DNA from: Anisakis pegreffii
Taxonomy: Eukaryota > Nematoda > Chromadorea > Rhabditida > Anisakidae
DNA: 64,000 bases
Direction: 5' to 3'
Assembly: GCA_035041965.1 (NCBI GenBank)
Contig: JAPYMA010003031.1
Span: 8,735-72,734, forward strand
Part shown: in pieces, positions 37,297 to 48,560 of the stretch
Layout: every line of letters starts with the position of its first letter
Numbering within the stretch: the first letter of the stretch is position 1
Made by a program: the position numbers and the translations under genes
Notes under the pieces: model-generated
What the model was told of the DNA's origin: nothing
Seen by the model: the letters and a program-made list of their open reading frames with translations, nothing else
Databases searched by the model: none

Positions 37297-38789
37297 ATGA
37301 CTGAGACTACAGTATTGACGGTGGTTGCTACCGGATGTAGTTTACTGGCTCTTTTAGCATGCATTATCACCATTCCATCTCTTTACAGCACTATCAATGA
37401 GGTAAACTTATCAATTTGTTACTGGCCAAATCCCTTACTTGTTAAGCTGTTCATAGTGTCTGGAATGTCGCAACAAACTGATTTTATCGCTGGAAGTACT
37501 TTCGTTCGCTGTCATCGAATGGAAATCGGAATGAAATAATAATCAAGTAGTCGAATGAAAGCTGTCGAAAAGTTCACTTCGAAGGTTTACGATAATATTC
37601 GGAACGTAGTAATCGAATGGCATTATTTCTGTATTTATGTGATATTATCAAGGCTTTTTTTGCATCTTATGTGATTCGAATAATGAGAGCGGTGCTGTAT
37701 TTCAGCTTCACGATCAGGTCATCGATAGTGTTGAGGTTTTCCGTGTGGAAACTGACTCAGCATGGAACGAAATGATGAATGTGCAAGTTAGCGTAACACC
37801 ACCCAGCAAACCACGCGAAAATCCGTTCAGTTCCATTTTCCGTTCGAAAAGACAAAACTTCGCCGGTCTTCCAGCGTTTTGCCACTGCGAGCCAATCAAG
37901 CTGAAGTGTCCTCGTGGACCACCAGGACCTCGTGGTGATCCAGGACCAGATGGACGTAAGCCATTTCTAACATAAAGCTTTCCAAGTCATTTCTAAAAAT
38001 TACACTTCACGACTGTGACAAACCCATTGCATCCATCATTTGAATTTCATTTATTCCACTGATTTCTAATCCCGACCTTTATTACTAACTGAACTTAAGT
38101 TTTGTGCAACGACTCTAACACTTTGAAGATTTTCACCTCCAGTATTACGGAAGCATCGGGAGAAATTGCCAGAAAGATTGAAGGAAAACACTCACAGTGC
38201 CCGTAACGAAAACCCTTTATGTCGGACAGCACGATAATAAAATCCCATTCATATTACAGCTCCGGGAGCACCTGGACCGAATGGAGGCGATGTTGTAATT
38301 ATCGGCGGATCAACTTCATATTGTCCTGTTGACACATCATGCATCAAATGCCCTGCCGGACCTCCTGGACCCAAAGGACCCGACGGACCACCAGGACCAC
38401 CAGGACCGGACGGAAGGCCAGGACCACCAGGAGCAAATGGACAAGGACCACCAGGCCCACCAGGACCACCCGGACCACCAGGCATGCCCGGAGCGCCAGG
38501 ACCGAAGGGACCACGTGGACCAGAAGGCCCACCTGGCAAACCAGGACTGGGCGGCAAAGGAAAACGCGGTCCGAAGGGAGCACCCGGACCTGCAGGACCA
38601 CAAGGAAAACCAGGACCAAAGGGACCAGATGGAGCACCAGGAAAACCTGGACCCGCAGGTGCACCAGGCAAAGCAGGCAAACCAGGAGCTCCTGGACCTG
38701 CTGGCAAACAGGGAGAGAAAGGAAAAGACGGAAAAGCTGGAGAGGATGGCCTCTACTGTCCTTGCCCTCCTCGCAGTGGCCACCCTTAA
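37297..38789 (+). CDS. Nematode cuticle collagen 2, 294 aa
   Basis: Exons 37297-37401, 37706-37955 and 38260-38789 (TAA). Exon 1 (105 bp, phase 0 end) and exon 2 (250 bp, phase 1 end) have the same lengths as in the two sister genes. Exon 1 has the signal-anchor helix ([20 protein letters not shown]). Exon 2 has [14 protein letters not shown], the cleavage site FRSKRQ and [11 protein letters not shown]. Exon 3 opens with Gly-X-Y, a short non-collagenous segment with [11 protein letters not shown], a long Gly-X-Y domain with few interruptions, and ends [11 protein letters not shown]. The protein is a structural component of the cuticle. Exon 2 and the exon 3 acceptor (ATATTACAG|CTCC) are nearly identical to collagen 3, so these two are the most recent duplicates. 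Confidence 0.97.
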
Positions 38790-38839
38790 TGATTATGATC
38801 CTTTTCGCAAGTAGTGTCGAAGAACGATAAGCATGATTC

Positions 38840-38845
38840 AATAAA
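38840..38845 (+). terminator. Poly(A) signal of collagen gene 2
   Basis: AATAAA lies 50 bases after the stop codon of collagen 2. Confidence 0.75.
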
Positions 38846-39517
38846 GATTTACAGCAGAACAAACAATTTATCTTGCCTACATGTAATCGTGATCAAAGTC
38901 AGTAGTCAGGTTCGCCTCAAGAGCAGATCTATCTAACCATTCAGTTCACTAATGTTTTTGCAATATTCACATGCTGAACGAAACTGGCCATTGCAAAGGA
39001 ATTATTAAAGCATTGTGCAGTTCTCCAGAAACGTGATATTCTTTTCCATCCGGTCAGTATTGCATGTACTCGTTCAATTCATATCCAAGGCTGAAGCTCA
39101 TCGTCGCAGTTCCTCGAAAATCAGAACTGATGAGAGCGTAGCCTGTAGAGAGTGCACAAAAAATTCTACGCAAAAACAAGATTAACTGACGACAGCGAAA
39201 TATTCGTTTTTATCACGACTGTTAGTAGATGAAATGTACAGAAATCAGAAATGTACAGACATCGCATCACTTTCGCTGTCAAAACGAAAAAAGTTTTATC
39301 CGAAGACATGAAACCGTTGAAAACAGCAATGAATCTTGCTGAAGATGCACAAAAAACATTTGAAAACTGGTTTTTCTGCAAGATACGCCATAAAAGTACT
39401 TAGATGTATTGAGATGGGAGGAACTAAGGGTTCGAGAGGAATGGAAATTATTCGATGAGGGCGGTGTAAAAATTCCAGCAAGACTGTTAACGAATGAAGG
39501 GTAAACATTGCATTGCA
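38846..39517. other. Intergenic between collagen 2 and 3
   Basis: About 670 bp with no supported gene. A minus-strand frame at 39279-39638 overlaps the collagen 3 promoter and is treated as chance. This stretch must hold the upstream control region of collagen 3, but I cannot assign sites beyond its TATA box. Confidence 0.5.
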
Positions 39518-39526
39518 TATAAAAAG
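39518..39526 (+). promoter_or_regulatory. TATA box of cuticle collagen gene 3
   Basis: TATAAAAAG lies 47 bases before the ATG, matching the arrangement of collagen 2. Confidence 0.7.
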
Positions 39527-39564
39527 TTGACTTTGGATGCAATCCAGATGAGTCCCATCCTAGA

Positions 39565-41002
39565 ATGAACGGCATCAAGGTGACTGCGTTCGTAGCCGTT
39601 GGCTGCAGTGCGTTTGCTGTTTTCACTTGCATCCTCATCGTGCCGTCTCTCTACAAGACCATCAATGAGGTTCTCACCTTCTTTTTCTCACCCGTTTCAT
39701 TCGGCGCAATTGTAGCGCTCCGATTTTTTCGGTCCCACAAAACGAAGGATCAATCTCCTATAAATTACCTTCCTTTCCGTGAATGCTCGGCCCTGTCCAA
39801 CTTCGAGTGTATCATCCGTGAGCGAATCGTCGATGGACAAGTTAAAAATGATGCTACTTGCACTCTTCGAGGTACAGAAAAAGATACGGACCTAAGATAT
39901 TGTCGCTAGGAAGCTGATTCCATCTTGAGGGTTAGCATTAGTTGGCAGAACGGAACACTGTGATGTATGAAACTAAAGTCATACAGTGATCGCATCTTGT
40001 ACAGTTTGGAAGTGTCGAATTTTGGGTGCAATGAACGATGCTTCAGCTACACGATCAAGTGCTCGATAGTGTTGAGGTATTTCGCGTTGAGACAGATTCA
40101 GCATGGAACGAAATGATGACTGTCCAAGTGGGTGTGACACCACCCAGCAAACCACGTCAGAATCCGTTCAATTCCATTTTCCGTTCGAAAAGACAAAACT
40201 TCGCCGGTCTCCCAGCGTTTTGCCACTGTGAGCCAATTAAGCGGAAGTGTCCTCGTGGACCACCCGGGCCTCCTGGTGAACCAGGACCAGCAGGACGTAA
40301 GTAAATTTAGTATCTGAATGAAGTCAGTGGGTAGACTCTAAAATACCGTTCATAAAATTCAGCCATTGCGAAAACCTGAAGCATTTGCTGCTTAGTTTCT
40401 TGGATTAGCTTATTAATGAGAGGTACTTCAAAACATAATCTGCCATTCATATTACAGCTCCCGGAAAAGAAGGACCGAAAGGAGGTGATATTGTATTTAT
40501 CCGTGGAAAAGATTCAAATTGCCCTGTCGATACATCATGTGTAAAGTGCCCACCTGGACCACCAGGCCCGAAGGGACCCGATGGACCACCAGGAACACCT
40601 GGACCGAATGGTGAACCAGGTCCACGTGGACCTGGTTCAGTCGGTCCAGGACCACCAGGTCCACCTGGATCTCCTGGAGAGCCAGGAGCGCCTGGCTCTA
40701 AAGGACCATCTGGACCACCTGGCCCCCCTGGTAAGCCCGGCAGAGCAGGTAAAGGGAGACGCGGTCCGAAAGGACCAACAGGACCGCCAGGACCACCAGG
40801 CAAGCGAGGACCAAATGGTGAGAATGGATCGCCTGGAGGGGTTGGCGCTCCAGGTGCACAAGGAAAGCTCGGAAAAGCAGGATCACCTGGACAAAACGGA
40901 AGTTCAGGCTCAGGTGGTATCGGTGGAAAGTCTGGAAAGGATGGTCTCTACTGTCCTTGCCCTCCTCGTGCGAACGGACGGCGTTTTATCATGACTCATT
41001 AA
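39565..41002 (+). CDS. Nematode cuticle collagen 3, 299 aa
   Basis: Exons 39565-39669, 40047-40296 and 40458-41002 (TAA). The signal-anchor helix is in exon 1 ([19 protein letters not shown]). Exon 2 carries [14 protein letters not shown], cleavage site FRSKRQ and [11 protein letters not shown]. Exon 3 has [11 protein letters not shown], a long Gly-X-Y domain, and ends in YCPCPPR plus a short basic tail ([10 protein letters not shown]). The helix has one Gly-X-Y interruption near GPGSVGPG and a glycine/serine-rich stretch ([15 protein letters not shown]) near its end, which lowers proline content compared with its sisters. It is a cuticle structural protein. The exon lengths, phases and cysteine spacing are shared with genes 1 and 2. 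Confidence 0.97.
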
Positions 41003-41109
41003 GAACTAAAAAATTACCCCAACATTCCTTTCCGGAAGTAACATAGACCAATTTCTCATTTTTTTCGTCTTCTATTCTAAAACTTAATCTTTCAATGATA
41101 CATTTGTCA

Positions 41110-41115
41110 AATAAA
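41110..41115 (+). terminator. Poly(A) signal of collagen gene 3
   Basis: AATAAA lies 107 bases after the stop codon of collagen 3. The next gene (minus strand) has its own signal 330 bp further on, so the two genes converge without overlap. Confidence 0.7.
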
Positions 41116-41447
41116 CTTGAACGTGGCCCAGCTGTTTCTCCATTCAATGAACTGACGCGCTCAACAAAACGAAAATGTTGTTGACATTCGAATGATGCAT
41201 ACATACATGCACCACCAAACGTGCTTACATTGTTGTGTAGGAGCACCATCACAATTCCAACTTCACTGAACATATGCATGTGCCTAATCCAGCAACAGGC
41301 TATAGGGTATATAATTTAAACAGTTCAAACAGTCAAGGCCACGAATAATTCGAAGTCAAAGCTTGCACTCTCACTTTCTTTCATCTTAATGTCATGACTC
41401 GAATCTGGTTTCATCATCAAAACACTTTTGCACAAAACTATTTCATT

Positions 41448-41453
41448 TTTATT
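41448..41453 (-). terminator. Poly(A) signal of the ENPP-like gene
   Basis: On the minus strand AATAAA lies about 30 bases after the stop codon at 41486-41484. Confidence 0.65.
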
Positions 41454-41483
41454 GATGCACGTAGTTGAATCACACCAACAAGT

Positions 41484-44400
41484 TTACAACACAAAAAATA
41501 TCCTTAAGAGAAGAAAAAGAGCAATACAATAATGCAGATATAAGGACGAATCAACAAAATTTGCACCGCTTCTGTTACTGCTCACAGACTTTATTCGGGT
41601 GAGTGCATCTTCAACGAAGATGTCGTCAACATTTGTGAAATTGCCGAACGATGGAGTACATTTGATTTGCAGCACTGCACATATCAACTCGTATAAATCG
41701 ACTAAATTTGTTGGTCCTTTCCTCATACCCGATCGAAATACTGAAATGGACGTCGATTAATAATGTATAAGTCAATGACTTGAATCGTTCCACAATTGAA
41801 CTATCCTCAAAGCAACCAGCATGTCATATCTGCCGTAATTTTTTTGCCATTACAAGATCAAATCGAATGATGAAAGATTGCACGTACTCGGACCAAATGC
41901 GAGAAGGATGCCGAGCATGTCTGGATATTCGTTATTGTAGCCACTTAAACCCTTACGATGAACTGTTTCCGATGGTCGAGGAAGTTGCTTCTGCTCATTT
42001 GCCTCAAAGCATTCGAATTATGAATCACACGTGGAAGTGGTATTTCGAATATATGATCTAAAACAGCTGCTGCAGTTGAAGAATTGGAGGTCAGCTGATG
42101 ATCAATTTTAAGAGTGTTTCAAGTTGATTCAACGGAGGACGAACTGTGTAAATAGCGTATCCGGGTGTTGCGATAAGGACAAGATCAGGAATCACATCAC
42201 ATCTGTGATAAAAATACCACGAAGGAATATCACCGATATTCTTAGCCGTATAGTAAACCTTAACGTTTGGTATTGGTGACGAGTAGCGGAGTTGAGTGTA
42301 TATCTGCAATCAGTCAGAGTTCTAACTGAATAAGTGAAACTGCGATCGAATAAGCACGCAGCATTTTTATTCGGCACCGATGCAATTACAAATACCTGAT
42401 GTGTTCTACCCGGGAAGGGTATTATCTGCTTCAGAGCGCCGAATCCAACCGTAAGGTTTACTAATTCCATTGGAACGAAGTGATCCAAATAGCGAACGTT
42501 TTGTTGTGGTACATCAATGTAGCCATGTGGTGATACAACAAGCATGTTCAAATCAATTCGGTCACGAACTTGTGACTGCAGTCGTTCGAGAACCTCAAAA
42601 ATAGTTGTGATGGTAAGATGAGAATCTATTCTGTCGTAAAGCAATTCATCATATGGCAAAATGCAGTATATCATTGATTCACCTGTGTGAATTTCTCGAT
42701 CTCCTCTGATTTGCTGTAGCGAATGTTCTGTGGTCCAAAGCGTTCGATATGCTCTCGAATCTTGACATGATTTACCATCACCAAATCATGTGTCCTGTAA
42801 TGGCACTTCTTCATTGCAACGTTCACGTCTTCGATTGGAATTAAATGACAAATAATATGATCACATCGACACCGAACAGCAAATGAACCATTCTTTTGAC
42901 GTTCAGAGAAATCATTCTTTAGTTCCCTTTATTGATCTCCGTCTGGCAACAATACTGCTGTCATCAAGCTTTAGGAAGCAGTCTTGATAGTGGTTCACTT
43001 GTGATAGATTTTGTGATTATAGCATGAAACTCAAAACAATTCGTCCAAGAAGTCATTTTCAGGAACTTACTCAAGTTCAGCCTATCATACTGAAATTAAG
43101 CGCATCAAAGAGTTAAGCAGGAAAAAATTCACGTTATGTGCTGAAGTTGGTTGCTTACCTAGTTGCCTCGATTATACGTTTTACATTCACAATGCTATCA
43201 AGACCAGATTCATCGGGTGCTTCACAAATTGATGGTGAAGGTCTCCATCGGACCTGAAAATGTTATATTTGGAGGGATCATTTCCAACGAGCTTTGCTGA
43301 CGACTCGTTCGTTATCTGTCACGAAAACGAGCGTATTTCATTGAAACGTCGAAACTCTCATATGACCGCATTCCCAAGCAGCTTATTACGTAATGTGAGC
43401 AGCAGGCGATTTGAGTGAAATTCATTAGAAAATTTACATCTGACTATAAGCGTTTTACCATTAAGCCTTTTCAGGTCTCAAGCTTGATTTTTCCTTGTCC
43501 ATGCTTGAGACTATCATGAAAATGTATTGCCTGTATTCAATCTCAGCATTGCTAAGTGATTTGTGCATTGATTTCACTCACCTTACATTCAGGAAAAAAG
43601 AATAGCGCACTCGGTATTCCAGCTTTTTGTGCCGTCACATAAATTGGTTCATACTTCCACCAAATATCCCTGATGTAGTCTGATGGCGAATGAAACGCCG
43701 AGAAGATATTGCCGGTATCTTGATTGTATATTTGCTCACCGACTAATCCATGCACATGTGGGAGTAAGCCTTCAATATGGATCACAATCACGTTTCACCA
43801 AACAGCTATTCAAGCAATGAAATATGAAACGAACAAAGCAAAGTCACTACCATTTAGAAGGCGTACTCATGTGACATAATCAATCAGTTAAGAAGGTTTC
43901 TCTAACAAGACGCCTCGCTTACCTGTCATTAGAGTCTGCCTATTCGGAATTGGTAAAGTAGGAAATTCAGGATACAAAAGAGTCGACCATACACCACTTG
44001 TTTGAAATGTTCTTAAGTTTACACAACAATTAATCAGCGAAATGGCGGCGAAAAAAAAAGTTGAATAGAATCAAAGTTGCGTTTAGTCGCAATAAATAGC
44101 GTAGGATTTAAAATCACTTTAAAATGCACGCTTCAATCAGTCACTGCTATGGACATATGAGGCACTAGTTAAGTGATTAAGGCACTCAAGTGAAGTGCTT
44201 CAAGCAAATACTCTGAAAACGCAGAACGGTTGTCGATAATATTCCATTCCCTCACAGCGATTCATTCGTATCTGTCTCAAAAATTCCACTAAATCAGAAG
44301 AAGCTCAAGCTGAGTGATTCAGTGTGCCAAATGGAAACTTGCAAATTTCATGATTTCATGAAGTGAACTAAATAACCTGAAGCCAGGTAGATGACTGAAT

Positions 44401-44561
44401 TTATGATATTGGCTACCAGCAAGTCCTTCAGCAATAATGACGAGTAGCTTCTGCGAGGTAACGAGTGTTGAGTGAATGAGGCAAATGAGAAGCAATGCTT
44501 GATATGGCACTGAAGATGATGAAGTTCGATTGAACAGCATGTTTTGGGCATTCAATTGCAT
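41484..44561 (-). CDS. ENPP/phosphodiesterase homologue, predicted catalytically inactive, 465 aa
   Basis: Nine minus-strand exons with matching phases: 44561-44377, 44011-43923, 43769-43582, 43253-43159, 42794-42683, 42593-42396, 42303-42145, 42002-41888 and 41740-41484 (stop). A second ATG at 44540 is possible. The order of motifs follows ectonucleotide pyrophosphatases: signal peptide, LLVIIAEGLAG, GVWSTLLYPEFPTLPIPNRQ, TLMTGLLPHVHGLVGEQIYN, RIDLNMLVVSPHGYIDV, VYYTAKNIGDIP, VLIATPGYAIYT, LSGYNNEYPDMLGILLAFGP and a C-terminal domain with CTPSFGNFTN. A hydrophobic C-terminus (LYLHYCIALFLLLRIFFVL) suggests a membrane or GPI anchor, so the protein would face outside. Known family active-site residues are lost: DGF is EGL, the nucleophile in KTFPNH is replaced by Pro (LPIPNR), DHG is PHG, and HGYDN is SGYNN. 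A non-enzymatic surface protein is inferred. Confidence 0.9.
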
Positions 44562-47500
44562 GACTTGATCACATATTGATCATGGTTTCATTTTGAAGCA
44601 GATCATAAGTGCTGATTCTGCAATACTCTTATCGTTGCTTTTAATAGCTTTAAGTTTCAATCAACCGTGATAACGTTTGTCCAATAAGTGACTGGTGGTG
44701 ACTCGCTACGACAATCACTATATCATCGCCAACTATGGCAAAAATGAAAAGTATTAAAAACGTTTGCAATATTTGAAAATTGAAGCCGATTTTATACGCA
44801 TCAATAGATTATAGACGCATACCGATACAAACGTGCAGACGTATTCGAACAAAACGGTAAGTATGAAGTCGTCAATCGAAAAGCATAAAATTTAAGTGCT
44901 TCTTCAATCAACCCACTCACCCGTCGCTATCATTGCTCATTTGTCATAAGCAATCGCTTGAAAACTTCAATAAAATTCTCAACAACGCCAAAAACGTTCG
45001 TCTTCATAATTTATTTCATTTTTCTAATACCAGCGCATTCATCACAGTAAAACAGCTTCAATGCACATCCATCACATGAAAGGACGTCTTATTTGGGTAA
45101 GTTTGTGGAGAAACTAATTGCTGAGCATAATTGATACGAGGATAGTGCATGAAAACGAATCTGCGCAAACGATTGTGTATTTGACAAGTAACATAGATCA
45201 TTAGTGAAGCGGAACGCCGATTCGATTCAATTATTGTGCATTCGCTAGGTTTATTTCATCTGAACATGTAAGCATAATTGCTCATGCAAATAACTACTTA
45301 CAAAACGCATTCAGGCCTCATTATTGTCTCGTACATCGCATTAAGCGTTGTAATTACGCATAAGAACTCGCATTTCTGACTGATTCTTATCAACTTTTTA
45401 TCTTGACATATTGTATTCCGGAAATACTCAATGCTTTTTGGAACCGAATTTCAAAAATTACTGATGGTTGTTATATTCCACGCAACCTACAGACGACGCA
45501 ATTCGTGACCACTACGATGAAAGTCCTTGCGGTTTTAATAACACTGGAATAAATGTCATCTTCACTGCAGATCCGTTGAGGATAACAGCGATAAGTGGCT
45601 ATAATAGTCAGATGAAATCAAAACTGCACAATGAGTGAGGGCTCTGAGTTGAGATTACGAAATATCGCTAAAGAGTGATGAGGATCAATCAAATCGAATA
45701 TTCATATAGCCCTTTTATTAATGACCACAACAGCTAGTCATTGGATTAAGCACTCCTATCAACATATTACACTTGATATTACATCATCCTTCATTCACCA
45801 CATGATTAATATTGTTGCTTGGTGAGTGTATAAACTCAATAACGGATATGTTTCTGAGATAATGGATGACTCTGTAAGAATGCTGCGTTCACGCTTATTG
45901 ACAATATTTAGATTGATACATTCGCCCAGAGACGAACGCTGAATGATATGTTGATATGCACGTTAACGAAATCTCTCGTCAAAATGTCATGGCTAAGAGC
46001 TTTAAAAGTTTTCGGATTATGAGGATTTTTAAGCGAACGCTCAGCGCTCATGATCGCGAGGAGCCTAATTTCTAGTCGCATCTTCCATCATATTATATGT
46101 AATACGTTTTTGATAAAACACAAGCAAAATATAGCGTTTGTTATCAGAAGGACTTGACCACCTGAACAAGTTTGCTTAAAAAATACGTTTATACGAAGAA
46201 TAATAGGATTAGGATTAATTAAGAGAATGAAAGCGATGAATATCATCATCACTTGAGAGAAGTGTTTATGTGCTCGTATCGAATGGCATTCAAATATTAC
46301 GCGATGTGTTAGCGTTATGCAACCATGATTTCGTGTTGGCTGCCTTTGTAGAAATATTATCGCAAATGATGTGTTGCATTAAGGAGTCTTTTGGGGATAA
46401 TCTCTTTACGATTGTTCACACTCCTCAATGACCCACTCATTCGCTCAAGATAACCCAAACTCGAAGCATTCTACAGTTTCGTGTCCATTTTGCAACAAAA
46501 ATGGCAACTTGATGGTTTTTTTTGCCTTTCCAGTCTGATTTGCTACTGAGAACTTCACAATAATCATCAAATGGCTCAGAATAATCAGACTTTCCACAAA
46601 CGTCAAATCAGCATGATAACCGTTTGTTTTAGAGACATAAATTATATCGTATGCATTACAAACAAAAACTAGTCGCCATGGCAACAGAGAAGCTCTTAAA
46701 TTTTCACCGGGAAACGATATCAGCCATGGCTGAAAATGAAACGGTAATGACACTTCAAGATAAATGAAAGCCACCAAATGAAAGTTGCCTGAGTTCATCA
46801 TAACTAACATGTCGTCGATGTGTGTCGCCATAAACAGCAAAGATGACAACAGTTTGCTTAAAGATGTTGCAATTCGCATAATTAGTCTTATGTTGTGGTC
46901 AATTCTGAAATCAAATTCAATTTTGCCTTCTCACTTCAGTGACGCACTGATTCATGGATGAGTGAGTGAATGGATGTCTTCAAGCCATCCATCCATCCAC
47001 AGTCCACAATGCATTATTCCTTTGACTATTATATTATCTGCTCTACTCAATGCTTTCACGCATACTAGTCTACCTCATTTTTTGTTCAGTATTCATCAAG
47101 CATTCTCATTTTAGCATCTTTACTTGTATGTTGCAAGCAACGGGCAACTTCAGTGACCCCGTAGCTGCTCTCCCGTCCCTAATATTTTCAAGGCAAGCAC
47201 ATTTTCGAAACGCGCGGTTGTAAATTTCTGACACGATTTTGCCGGTTCTCAATTTTTCTTTGCCCGCACCAAATAAATCGGCGCTATCACAACAAAATCG
47301 ATAAAAGATAAAATGAAAAACCTACTAGTTTATCTACTAGCTGCAAATGCAAAATAAATTGATCAAACTCGAATCGTCGATCTGAGGTGAAAATAAGAAC
47401 AACCTGTTATGACCTAGAACAATCCTGTGAACCTTCCATTGTTCCAACGTCTCCTCGATCTAAATCATCGCAAAAGCAAGGATTTCAACCTATGAAGATG

Positions 47501-48560
47501 ATGGAATCAAATCTGGAAGAGAGCGACGAAAAGATTGATCGAATTGCTTGAAGTAGTGGGTACGGCAATTGTGAAGAAGGATGAAGGGAGGAAACGAAGT
47601 CGACTGACGAGTAGATGGGCGAAAGAAGCGCAACGCTAAACAAGGTGAACGAAGCAGAAGTAAATTAGCGATTGAACTGAATGCTTTCATTGCAAACTTC
47701 AACAACTCCAACCGTGAAAATTGATGCAAATTGGGGAAGTGAATCGAAGCATCAAAACCTATTATATTTGTGTCTGCAGCGAAAAGATGCTGATGAAAAC
47801 ACGATAATCGGCGTTTAATTGCGCTTTTGCGTAGTTGAAGTTGAAATATTTACAGTGCAAATGTTCCTGAAATTACGCCTCCTTTTCCAATGTTGTAGCG
47901 AGCAGTTTGTTTAGGAAACACAATTGAGAAGACTTATAACCTCAAATAGATTTCTGCTAATATAATTGATATTTGAATGTGTTTATGTGGTAGAATTCCG
48001 AGCAGATAACATATCCACTTAACACAATGTGTTCATTAAAGTGAATATGATATGAGACAATGCAAATTCATCGCCAACAACACATCATCACTGGTGTTGT
48101 ACTGACCAAAACAAAAGATGTAACCAAGCGAGTTCATCATAAACTTTGTGGTAAACCAATCGTTAAGCCATTCTAGACGCCTACTCACCTACAATTTATC
48201 ATTGAGCATCGCATCTCTTTGAATATTTCTCATCAATTCGCTAGTGCATAAATTTCGATATGTACAATACTCTGATCAGTTCTTATGATTTCAATGGTGA
48301 AAAATATGGGAGAAAATCATCAATTCCACATGTTTCGAGGTCTTCTTGCGCAAGAAATTTTATTCGTATATATTAAAAAAAACAAGAAAAGAAGAACATT
48401 TAACAAGGATTCAACTCGCTGTCTTCTTATAATCATCGTAATTACATATTCTTCGTCATTCGCACTTCAATGAATAATTTCATCAAAGACACGATTCGTA
48501 TTCTGATACAAAACAGGATCGTTGGGATGCATCGAAGCAAGATAGAATGTCCAATAGGAT
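44562..48560. other. Intergenic, no supported gene
   Basis: AT-rich. The best candidate is a minus-strand open frame of 144 codons at 46445-46879 with hydrophobic segments. At this base composition about one such frame is expected by chance in the window, and it has no family resemblance, so I leave it as unassigned. I see no repeats or RNA genes. Confidence 0.5.

Noticed and set aside
42594..42682. Apparent one-base frameshift in the ENPP-like gene after the fifth exon
   Set aside because: Reading through gives a stop, but a normal intron from CAG|GTGAAT to TTTTTGAG|GTT restores the frame and gives a natural join (FTQ-VLERLQ). No frameshift is needed.
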